Positions 47,500 through 55,314 of a stretch of DNA of 64,000 nt are shown here, piece after piece. Numbering within the stretch: the stretch's first letter is position 1; each line of letters begins with the position of its first letter. A program made the translations under genes and the position numbers. The stretch lies in assembly GCA_963846775.1 (NCBI GenBank), contig CAWJXB010000006.1, positions 1 to 64,000 on the forward strand. The letters are read 5' to 3'. The stretch is from CAVYXA01 sp963846775. GTDB lineage: Bacteria; Verrucomicrobiota; Verrucomicrobiia; Chthoniobacterales; UBA10450. The notes under the pieces are model-generated. The model was not told where the DNA came from. It saw nothing but the letters and a program-made list of their open reading frames with translations, and ran no database searches.

Positions 47500-47940
47500 T
47501 CAGGAAAAATACGTCCAAATCTGAATTAGCAAAATCATGGCGGACAGCCCGAGTAAGGCCCAGTAAAGGGCTGTTGGAATACCGTTGGCCGCCGGTTCCT
47601 CTGAAAATTCAGGGTCCGGCTGCGGCTCGATATTGGAGGGCGTGTTCGGCGAGCCGGCTTCCGGCATGCGCGGGAGCGGCTGCGTCTTTTTCGGCTGCAC
47701 AATGGCCGGCGGATTGGGCAAAAGGCCTATTCGCACGGTTTCTTTTTTCGGCCCCGACGCGATGACGATGGAATCTGGCGGCATTAGGTTTGTGCCCGAT
47801 CGAGGCGGCATCGGACGCTGCGGCAACGGCGGTCGCACTGGCAAATCAATACGCATCGTCTCGGAGCCGGGCGTCGAATCACCCTTTGGCGGAATAGCGG
47901 TGCGAACAGTTTCTTTCTTGGATTCAATGGAATCAGACAT
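47500..47940 (-). CDS. Proline-rich tail-anchored protein with repeated ETVRI motifs
   Basis: A 146-residue protein of no named family. It has a long Pro/Ser-rich disordered region with three short repeats, KKETVRTAIPPKG, SETMRIDLPVRPP and KKETVRIGLLPNPP, followed by an acidic stretch and one C-terminal membrane helix (ALYWALLGLSAMILLIQIW). This makes it tail-anchored with its N-terminal region in the cytoplasm. The Thr in each repeat could be a phosphorylation or docking site, which is a guess. Start taken at ATG 47940 (MSDSIESKKE). The stop is two bases before the thioredoxin start, so the two are probably co-transcribed. Confidence 0.7.
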   Translation of the reverse strand: MSDSIESKKETVRTAIPPKGDSTPGSETMRIDLPVRPPLPQRPMPPRSGTNLMPPDSIVIASGPKKETVRIGLLPNPPAIVQPKKTQPLPRMPEAGSPNTPSNIEPQPDPEFSEEPAANGIPTALYWALLGLSAMILLIQIWTYFS

Positions 47941-48080
47941 GAGCAGCAGCAAATCGATTTCCTAACAGATTGATCAAAAACCGTAGGCTTGTCACTCGTT
48001 TTGTTAGGTTCGTGCCAAAAACCGATTTGCTAGCCGGCGGTGATGATGTCGGAAACCGGGATTAACGATCCCATACGTGC

Positions 48081-48328
48081 TTAGTGCCAAAGGCGCGGTT
48101 TCACGTTCAAGCCTGGGGCAGCGCCCCAGGGCTTCGTGATGCCGAGAGATCCAGCGCTGAAGGCGCGATTCATTTTCGTGTCTGGCACGTCGATCCCTTT
48201 CGACGCGATGTCTTTGGATCGGAGCATCAAGCAGTGCGTTGAATCGCGCCTTCAGCGCTCGGCCATGCCTGATTCGAATCCCTGGGGCGTCGCCCCAGGT
48301 TCTGATGAGATAGCGCCTTTGGCGCTAA
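48081..48328. repeat. Long nested palindromic element
   Basis: Outer arms TTAGTGCCAAAGGCGC (48082) and GCGCCTTTGGCGCTAA (48313), inner GC-rich hairpins CCTGGGGCAGCGCCCCAGG (48112) and CCTGGGGCGTCGCCCCAGG (48281), and a third arm pair AGCGCTGAAGGCGCGATTCA (48153) with its complement near 48239-48258. The whole can fold into one branched structure with a loop around 48173-48238. It lies 25 bases after the rimO stop. Confidence 0.8.
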
Positions 48329-48352
48329 ACGCGCACACGATGCCGGCTACAG

Positions 48353-49799
48353 CTACGCGAGTAAATCGTATCCGCGGCTGCCGGTGATTTTGCGCGTGAC
48401 GAATTCGCCGACCGGCCCGGCCTTGGACAAGATGACACGGGCATCGACATCCGGCGCATCGGCTTCGGTGCGGGCAATGTGCGGTTGATCCACTAACAAC
48501 TTCAATTCGCGCCCGATTTTTTCTCGCGCATTTTCATGCGCGATTGCTTGCTGCATCGACATCGCCTGTCGATAACGCACATTTTTGATCTTGGCAGAAA
48601 TTTGGCCGGGCATCTTCGCGGCACGCGAGCCTTCCTCCTGTGAATATTTGAAAATGCCGAGCCGCTCGAATCTGGCGCGCTCGATGAACTTCAGCAATGT
48701 TTCGAATTCTGCCTCCGTTTCGCCGGGAAAACCGACGATGAATGTCGTCCGCAGCGCCACGCCGGGAATTCCCGCGCGCAGCCGGTCAATCAGCCGCTCG
48801 ATGTGGGCCCGCGACGTTTCCCGCCGCATCCGCTGAAGCATCGATTCGGCAATGTGTTGCAACGGGATGTCGATGTAGCGCGCGACCTTGTCGCATTCCG
48901 CGATTGTGGCAATCAGTTCGTCGCTCCAATGCGCCGGATGCGTGTAGAGCAGGCGCACCCAGAAATTGCCGTTGATCTTTTGAATTTCGCGCAGGAGCGC
49001 AGTCAGCGTCGGCCCACGCGAGGAATCGACCGGCTGACGCGGACCGGCTTTCTCAGCCCATAAATCCATGCCGTAATAGGTCGTGTCCTGGCTGATCAAA
49101 TTGATTTCACGCACGCCTTCCGCGACCAGTCCGCTCAATTCCGCCAGGACGGATTCCATCGTCCGGCTCCGATGTTTCCCGCGCATCTGTGGAATCACGC
49201 AAAAACTGCACGGATGATTGCAGCCCTCAGCGATTTTCAAATAAGCTGAGTGCGCCGGGCGTAAGCCGAAAGCGCGGCGTGTCATAATCCGGAATGTAAG
49301 TGGGGCGCGTGTCTGCGAATGCAAGATCGATATCTTCATCCGAAGAAACGCCGAACGCCGAACGCCGAACATCGAACGCCGAAGTCCGAGCCGGGCTGGC
49401 GTCCCCTGAATTCGACATTGGATGTTGGGCGTTCGGCGTTCGGCGTTTTCTTAAGACTTTCTCCACAATCGCCCCGAGCTCGCTCACTTGATCCAGCCCA
49501 ATAAACGCATCCACCTCCGGCATCTCGTTGCGCAGTTCGCGCCCAAACCGTTGCGACATGCAACCGCTCACGATTAACTTCTGGTTAGGCCGCTTGTTCT
49601 CCGAATGCTTTCGGAGTTGATGTGCCTGCAAAATCGCCTCAATCGATTCTTCTTTGGCAGAATCGATAAAGGCGCACGTGTTGATCACCAAGACGTCGGC
49701 TTCGTCCGCGCGCGAAGTAATTTCCATCCCGCGCTCCAACACACTGCCGAGCATGATCTCAGCATCGACCAGATTTTTGGCGCAACCGAGGCTGATCAT
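48353..49799 (-). pseudogene. rimO: Ribosomal protein S12 methylthiotransferase RimO, one-base frameshift
   Basis: Radical-SAM methylthiotransferase that modifies an Asp of ribosomal protein S12. The N-terminal domain has the three Cys of the auxiliary cluster (ISLGCAKN, NTCAFID, SGCMSQR); the radical-SAM part has CNHPCSFC (C-x3-C-x2-C), QDTTYYG and LLYTHP; a TRAM-like C-terminus follows. One extra C near 49257-49262 shifts the frame just after RFRLTP. A palindromic repeat (49347-49447) is in frame at about residues 117-151. Start taken as ATG 49799; the usual MKVG start reads IKVG here and the frame continues to 49952 through another repeat, so the true start is unsure. Confidence 0.85.
49347..49447. 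repeat. In-frame palindromic repeat in rimO
   Basis: Multiple GTTCGGC/GCCGAAC units form two complementary arms, AACGCCGAACGCCGAACGCC on the left and GCGTTCGGCGTTCGGCGTT on the right, around a 40-base spacer. It encodes a NAQHPMSNSG and SAFDVRRSAFGV type peptide between the two conserved RimO domains. Confidence 0.8.
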
Positions 49800-49810
49800 G
49801 CCGACTTTGA

Positions 49811-49936
49811 TTCCCTCACTGCCGCCCTTCCGGCGTGCGTCTCTCCCAGCGGGAGAGAAGGAGAGCCCACTCTCGCGCGTGCCCCTCTCCCGTTGGGAGA
49901 GGCGGACTCCGAAAGCGTTCGGAGCCGGTGAGGGAA
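49811..49936. repeat. Dispersed palindromic repeat at the 5' end of rimO
   Basis: Ends TTCCCTCAC and GTGAGGGAA are inverted, and the inside holds two CTCTCCC/GGGAGAG hairpins, as in the element at 53422-53564. It covers the start region of rimO and supplies the N-terminal part of its longest open frame. Confidence 0.75.
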
Positions 49937-49980
49937 AAGGCTGTGTCCTCATTCGATAAAACCGCGGAATCGCCGCACGC

Positions 49981-50861
49981 CTACTGGATGGTGACCTCGG
50001 TGTCGCCTTCGCTCAGCGGTTTGCCGTTCTTGCGAACCTGAATCGCCTCGCGGTCGAGCACGCGCACGGCAATGTGTTGGCCGTGGAATTCCACGGTCCC
50101 ATCCGAAGGTGAAATCCAGCGCTCGTATTCCGGTGTCTTTGCCGCGTTATCCACCGTCACTTTGATGTACGTTTTCTTCAGCGGCTTGATATCGACCCGC
50201 GTCTCGCCCTGTTCCGCAGGCGGCGGCGGATTTCCCGGCGCAGCATCCTTCGCCAGATCTTCCGGGCGCACCGGCTGGGCTTTGGCGTACTTCAGGCTCG
50301 GCCGTTTTCGGCGCTTGCGACGATGGGCAAGGCTTTTGGCATTGCCGTGGTCGGTGGAGATGCTTTCACCACGGGGGAACCGGTCTGGGCGGTGGTTGCC
50401 GGCGGGATCGCCGCCTCTGGAATGCCAATCATCGTTTCTTTACGTGGGGCGAGTCGATTCAGGTTGACGACGAGTTTGATCGCGAAAAAACCGATGACCA
50501 AAACGCCAACTGCAATCACCAGCGGCCAAAACGAGATCGGTCTCCGCGGCGCGCGTACACTTGGCGCGCGCGACGGTTTCGGGGCCGGACCTTCTTGCAG
50601 ATAGGAATAGCCATCGATCGTAATGTGTTTCGATCCCTCAAACGCATCAAGATACGGTGTCACATCGACATCGAGAAATTTCCCGTAAATGAGCAGAAAG
50701 CCCTTGGCATAAGCCAGGCTCGGGAACTGCGAAAAATCGTCCGCCTCGATCTCTGCCAGGCGCGTCGGACGAATTTTGGTTATGCGTGCCGCTTCCTCCA
50801 GCGTCAGCTTTCGCGCCAGACGCGCCTCCTGAAATTTCTTGCCCAGACCTTCGATTGTCAT
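49981..50861 (-). pseudogene. rodZ: RodZ-like protein (HTH, membrane helix, DUF4115-like), one-base frameshift
   Basis: Cell-shape protein of about 293 residues after correction. The N-terminal HTH_25 domain reads GKKFQEARLARKLTLEEAARITKIR and YAKGFLLIYGKFL; a basic Pro-rich linker precedes one membrane helix (PLVIAVGVLVIGFFAIKLVV); the periplasmic C-terminal domain reads VDIKPLKKTYIKVTVDNA and IQVRKNGKPLSEGDTEVTIQ, like DUF4115. One extra base near 50301 splits the C-terminal domain into another frame. RodZ links MreB filaments to the elongasome. It lies between ftsK and rimO, an order also seen in other bacteria. Confidence 0.8.
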
Positions 50862-50875
50862 TGATGGGTAAACAG

Positions 50876-53353
50876 CTAAACAGCGGCGTCGAGATCGACT
50901 AAAATCTCGCGCGGTTTGGCCCCTTCGCCTGGTCCTAAAATACCGCGTTGTTCCAGAATATCAACGATGCGTGCTGCGCGTGTGTAACCGAGACGAAGTC
51001 GCCGCTGGAGCAGGGAGGTGGAAGCGCGTTTTTCCTGGCGAATGATCTCGATGCATTTCTCGACCAGCTCCTCGTCTTCTTCGGTCACCTCGTCCTCGGC
51101 GGCGGCGCTGGCCGCTTCGAGTTTCTCGTGCATCGCGGCCTCGAACGCGGGCGGGCTTTGTGCGCTAACGAATTCGACCAGGCGCTGGATTTCGTGATCG
51201 GTCACGAGCACGCCCTGAGCGCGGATCAGGCGCGATGTGCTCGGCGGCAGATACAGCATGTCTCCTTGGCCTAGCAAGCGATCGGCGCCATTCTCATCCA
51301 GAATGACGCGACTGTCGATCTTGCTCGCGACTTGAAACGCAATCCGGCTCGGAATGTTCGCTTTGATCACACCGGTGATGACGTCCGCCCGCGGCGTTTG
51401 GGTCGCGACAATGAGGTGAATCCCCGCCGCGCGCGCCATTTGCGTGATCCGCGCAATCGCGCTTTCCACATCCGCCGGCGCGGTTTGCATTAAATCAGCC
51501 AGCTCGTCGATGATCACGACGATGTAGGGCAGTTTTTCCGGAATCGGAGTCTCTCCGTCGCGCGGGACTTTGATGGTTGTAGAGGCGGCCGTGTCGGCCG
51601 CATTGAACGATTTTGCGGGCGACACGCCCGCCTCTACCCCGGCGTCCAATTCTTTCTGCGTCTTCTTCTTTGGTCGGGCGTTGAAGCCAATAATGTTGCG
51701 CACACCCACCTTTGCGAAAACCTTGTAACGCTTCTCCATTTCATCGATCAACCCTCTCAAGACGAGCAGCACCTTCTTCGGATCGGTGATTACCGGGTAA
51801 CGCAAATGGGGCAGATTGCCGTAAACTTGGAGCTCGACCACTTTTGGATCGATCATGATGAGCTGAAGTTCTTCGGGTCGAAAACGGAAGAGCATGCTCG
51901 CCACCATGGCGTTAATGCAAACGCTTTTGCCACTGCCGGTCGTGCCCGCGACTAACAAATGTGGCATTTGCGCCAAATCCGCAATGATCGCCTTGCCATA
52001 GACGTCTTTGCCGAGGGCAAGGGGGATTTTGCTGCGCGTTTTCGCCTCTTCCCAATCGGTCGACTCCAACAGTTCGCGCAACGTCACTGTCACCTTGCGC
52101 GGGTTCGCCAGCTCGATGCCCACCGTGTCCTTGCCGGGAATTGGCGCGAGAATATTGATCCGCTCCGCCCGCGTCGCCCGCGCCAGGTCACGCTCCAGAC
52201 TAACGATCTTGTCCACGCGAACGCCCTTGGCCGGATAAACTTCGTAGCGCGTGATCGTGGGCCCTTTGGTGATATCGCCCGCGGCGACCGCAATGCCAAA
52301 TTGCGCGAGCGTGTCGATCAAGGTTCGCTGAACCCGTTCCAATTCCGCCGGATCAGTCCCGCCCCGGCCTTCGGGATCGTGGGCATCGAGCAAATCGAGT
52401 CCCGGTACGGTATAACTGTCGGAATGCCATTCCCGGCTGGTTAGGGCTTCGGCCGGAGATATCGATCTTTGCCCGCGAATCTCAGCCAGCGAAGGTTTGC
52501 GTCGGGATGGCTCCGTCGGCAGCGCCGTGGTATCGACCACCTTCGGCTTTGGCCGACCGGCTAATTCTTCCGGTGACATCGAAGCTGGCGCAGGTTCGGC
52601 CATGGGCGCGCCTCTTTTCTTGAGCTGCTTCTCGAGCGAGCGCCGTTGTTTCGCCAGTTCGCGCTCGCTGATCGCAAGCCGCCCTTTCAGATCGGCCTTG
52701 CACAACTCTCGATGCAACCGCCATTCGCGCAGCTTCGCGGAAACGCGTCGAGTCGCAGCGACGGTTTCGCGCACGATCTGGATCGGGCGCAATCCCGTGA
52801 CGAGAATCAACATCGTCGCATAGATCCCGCTGAGCAAAATGATGGAGCCGATTCGGCCCATCGAATTGACGAGCAACGTTTTTCCAAAAAAATATCCAAC
52901 CCAGCCGCCCGGGCCGCGGACATTGGACGGAACTTTCCAGCCGAGGCGAATACTCAGCCGCAACAACTGATCGAGACACGCTGCCGAAGCGATGAAAAGG
53001 ACGATCCAGGGAATCCGGAGCGCCACTCGCAGGCTCGGGTGAAACAATTTCGCCACGCCGAACCCCACCAACACCGCCGCGAGCAAGCACGAAGCAGCGC
53101 CGACGACAAAATAAAAAATGCTGGCCACGATCGCACCCAACGGGCCGATAAAATTTTGTGCCGGCCGGTTCGGCGGTGAGAGGTAACTCCACGGCACCCA
53201 CGACGGCAGATCTTTCGGATTATAGGAAACGAGCGCGAGAAAGAGCAGCGTGCCGGCAAAAAGCAGGATGAGAGCGAACACTTCGTTCCAAGCCGTGTTT
53301 TTAACCGAGCGGGCCACTTTGCCAGATAGTAATGCGATGCCCGCTCGTTTCAA
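50876..53353 (-). CDS. ftsK: DNA translocase FtsK/SpoIIIE
   Basis: An 825-residue chromosome-segregation motor. Four to five N-terminal membrane helices (to about residue 185), a charged linker, the alpha/beta motor with Walker A AGTTGSGKS (about residues 465-473), Walker B VVIIDELADLM and TQTPRADVITG, then the winged-helix gamma domain (LLQRRLRLGYTRAARIVDILEQRGILGP) that reads KOPS-type sequences. The linker is short compared with E. coli FtsK. An in-frame palindromic repeat (51579-51637) adds about 20 residues (near 572-592) in a surface loop of the motor. Frame intact; ATG 53353. Confidence 0.92.
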   Translation of the reverse strand: MKRAGIALLSGKVARSVKNTAWNEVFALILLFAGTLLFLALVSYNPKDLPSWVPWSYLSPPNRPAQNFIGPLGAIVASIFYFVVGAASCLLAAVLVGFGVAKLFHPSLRVALRIPWIVLFIASAACLDQLLRLSIRLGWKVPSNVRGPGGWVGYFFGKTLLVNSMGRIGSIILLSGIYATMLILVTGLRPIQIVRETVAATRRVSAKLREWRLHRELCKADLKGRLAISERELAKQRRSLEKQLKKRGAPMAEPAPASMSPEELAGRPKPKVVDTTALPTEPSRRKPSLAEIRGQRSISPAEALTSREWHSDSYTVPGLDLLDAHDPEGRGGTDPAELERVQRTLIDTLAQFGIAVAAGDITKGPTITRYEVYPAKGVRVDKIVSLERDLARATRAERINILAPIPGKDTVGIELANPRKVTVTLRELLESTDWEEAKTRSKIPLALGKDVYGKAIIADLAQMPHLLVAGTTGSGKSVCINAMVASMLFRFRPEELQLIMIDPKVVELQVYGNLPHLRYPVITDPKKVLLVLRGLIDEMEKRYKVFAKVGVRNIIGFNARPKKKTQKELDAGVEAGVSPAKSFNAADTAASTTIKVPRDGETPIPEKLPYIVVIIDELADLMQTAPADVESAIARITQMARAAGIHLIVATQTPRADVITGVIKANIPSRIAFQVASKIDSRVILDENGADRLLGQGDMLYLPPSTSRLIRAQGVLVTDHEIQRLVEFVSAQSPPAFEAAMHEKLEAASAAAEDEVTEEDEELVEKCIEIIRQEKRASTSLLQRRLRLGYTRAARIVDILEQRGILGPGEGAKPREILVDLDAAV
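51579..51637. repeat. In-frame palindromic repeat in ftsK
   Basis: Arms GTAGAGGCGGCCGTGTCGGC on the left and GGGCGACACGCCCGCCTCTA on the right are inverted copies around a 13-base centre. The coding strand reads GVEAGVSPAKSFNAADTAAS across it with no stop. A half copy lies at 45609-45631. Confidence 0.8.
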
Positions 53354-53421
53354 ATCTCTTACTCTTACTCATGATCGAAAATCAAACGAGCAAGAGAGTA
53401 GCGTTTGATAATTGTCAGTTT

Positions 53422-53564
53422 GCCCTCACTGCCGCGGTCCGAGCCGGACTGGCATGGCGCGCGTGCGTCTCTCCGGCGGGAGAGAGGGACCGGAGAGCGA
53501 GATTTGAGGCCGAGCCGTTGGTCTCTCCCGTTGGGAGAGACGGACGCGAAGCGCCAGTGAGGGC
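53422..53564. repeat. Dispersed palindromic repeat, 143 bases, intergenic
   Basis: Perfect 10-base inverted ends GCCCTCACTG and CAGTGAGGGC, with two internal CTCTCCCG/CGGGAGAG hairpins. Related copies lie in the Rieske gene (14925-14987) and at the start of rimO (49811-49936). It fills most of the gap between ftsK and the lipoprotein gene; no gene is seen in 53354-53688. Confidence 0.85.
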
Positions 53565-53688
53565 CAATCCGATTGGTCCACTTTTCTAAAATAGCCAACT
53601 GCCAACTCACAAGCACTGCCGACCAAGAGCTGGAATGCGCTTTGGTCTTGCATTCGGCCTGCGGTGGCTATTACTCTCCCTGCGCATT

Positions 53689-53871
53689 ATGCGATTTGGT
53701 TTTGGGAAATGCGCTGCCATTGTCGGTGTGGCGTCGGTTCTGCTGTTCTGCTCCTGCGAGAAGCATCACGTCGGCGAAATACCTGAAGTCCAAAAGGAAC
53801 ATGTCGATCCGGCGAAAGCAGCGCTGGAGCATCAGGCACAACCGGCGGAAACGGCTTCGGAATCTCGTTAG
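53689..53871 (+). CDS. Small lipoprotein
   Basis: A 60-residue protein with a lipoprotein signal peptide: GKCAAIVGVASVLLFCSC, where either Cys of C-S-C could be lipidated, followed by a charged mature part (EKHHVGEIPEVQKEHVDPAK). Start taken at ATG 53689; the frame opens at 53635 with two more basic/hydrophobic stretches. It ends just before the POT transporter start (GGAGAG ribosome binding site in the gap), so the two are probably one transcript. Function unknown. Confidence 0.7.
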   Translation: MRFGFGKCAAIVGVASVLLFCSCEKHHVGEIPEVQKEHVDPAKAALEHQAQPAETASESR

Positions 53872-53880
53872 GAGAGATCT

Positions 53881-55308
53881 ATGGCCAAACACAAATACCT
53901 AACGTCACCGCCGAACCTGACGGGCATGCCGCCCGGCGTGCCGTACATCATCGGCAACGAAGCGGCCGAGCGTTTCAATTACTACGGCATGAAGTCGATC
54001 CTGACCGTCTTCATGGCCCATTACATTCTCAACAACTCCGGCGCGCTCGCGCCGATGTCGCCGAACGAGGCCTACAAATACACCCACTATTTTGTCTCCG
54101 GCGTTTATTACCTTCCCATCGTCGGCGCGATCATTGCCGACGGTTGGCTCGGGAAATTTCGAACTATCCTCTCGCTCTCGATCGTCTATTGTTTGGGAAG
54201 CCTTACCCTCGCTTGCCTGGACACTTCGTGGGGCATTGCTGTTGGGCAACGCACCATGTTGGCGCTCGGTCTCGGATTGATTTGTATCGGCTCGGGCGGA
54301 ATCAAGCCGTGCGTCTCGGCCAATGTCGGCGATCAATTCGGCGAATCGAACAAACATCTCCTCTCGAAAATGTTTGGTTGGTTCTATTTTTCGATTAACG
54401 CGGGCTCGTTCATTTCTTCGATCATTTGTCCGTGGATGCTCGCGAACGGCGCGCTCGGTCCGCGCTGGGCTTTCGGAATTCCCGGCATCTCCATGGTAAT
54501 CGCGACGATTTTCTTCTGGGCCGGCCGCAACAAAATGGTGCACGTCCCGCCGAGGGGTCTCGGTTATTTGCGCGAGGCTTTTCTGACCCGCGAGGGTCTG
54601 GCGATCCTCACGCGTATCGCGATGGTTTATTTTTTCATTCTTTTCTTCTGGGCTCTCTGGGGAATGAGCAACGGCGTCGAATGGACGCTGCAAGCCGAGA
54701 AGATGAACTTGCATTGGCTGGGCATGAACCTGATCGCCGCTCAGGTGCAAACGGCCAACCCAATTCTCATTCTGATCTGCATTCCGCTGACAAATTATTT
54801 GATCTATCCCGCAATCGACCGTGTCTTTCCGCTCACACCGTTGCGCAAGATCGGCATTGGCCTGTTTCTCACTGCGTTCAGTTTCGTCGTCATTGTTTGG
54901 ATCCAGAGTCAGATCGACCATGGTGTGAAGCCGAGCATCAACTGGCAATTGCTCGGTTATGTCATCCTGACGTTGGGCGAGACGATGGTCTCAATCACCG
55001 GCCTGGAGTTTTCCTACACGCAGGCGCCGAACTCGATGAAGAGCTCGGTCATGGCGCTCTGGCTGCTTTTCATCGCCAGCGGCGAATTCTTTGTCGGTCT
55101 GTTCAACGCCTGGGACCTGAACGCGGACGGCACGAAGAAGCTGACCGATTTCCAATACTTCGGCTTTTTTACCATCGTGATGTTTGTCGCCTCGGCTATC
55201 TTCGTCGTGCTCGCTTGTTTCTACAAAGGCCAAACCTATCTTCAGTCGCAGCTAACGCCTGACGAAGTGGCAACCGAACCAATCATCGCCGGCGGCGCGC
55301 CCAGCTGA
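53881..55308 (+). CDS. POT-family proton-dependent oligopeptide transporter
   Basis: A 475-residue MFS transporter of the POT/PTR family. The family E-x-x-E-R motif is present in NEAAERFNYYG (about residues 27-37), followed by YLPIVGAIIADGWLGKFRTI and GSGGIKPCVSANVGDQF; about twelve to fourteen membrane helices run to the C-terminus, and GLEFSYTQAPNSMKSSVMALWLL matches the second family signature. It imports di- and tripeptides with protons. A GGAGAG site lies before ATG 53881. Next gene starts six bases after its stop and encodes a probable peptidase, which fits peptide use. Confidence 0.93.
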   Translation: MAKHKYLTSPPNLTGMPPGVPYIIGNEAAERFNYYGMKSILTVFMAHYILNNSGALAPMSPNEAYKYTHYFVSGVYYLPIVGAIIADGWLGKFRTILSLSIVYCLGSLTLACLDTSWGIAVGQRTMLALGLGLICIGSGGIKPCVSANVGDQFGESNKHLLSKMFGWFYFSINAGSFISSIICPWMLANGALGPRWAFGIPGISMVIATIFFWAGRNKMVHVPPRGLGYLREAFLTREGLAILTRIAMVYFFILFFWALWGMSNGVEWTLQAEKMNLHWLGMNLIAAQVQTANPILILICIPLTNYLIYPAIDRVFPLTPLRKIGIGLFLTAFSFVVIVWIQSQIDHGVKPSINWQLLGYVILTLGETMVSITGLEFSYTQAPNSMKSSVMALWLLFIASGEFFVGLFNAWDLNADGTKKLTDFQYFGFFTIVMFVASAIFVVLACFYKGQTYLQSQLTPDEVATEPIIAGGAPS

Positions 55309-55314
55309 ACTTGA

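Noticed and set aside
49338..49450. CRISPR-like run of GCCGAAC units
   Set aside because: Units are only 8-10 bases, contiguous without spacers, and form inverted arms inside rimO; it is a palindromic repeat.
53905..54948. Long minus-strand open frame of 347 codons
   Set aside because: Antisense to the POT transporter gene; Arg/Asp/Glu-rich composition typical of shadow frames in GC-rich DNA.
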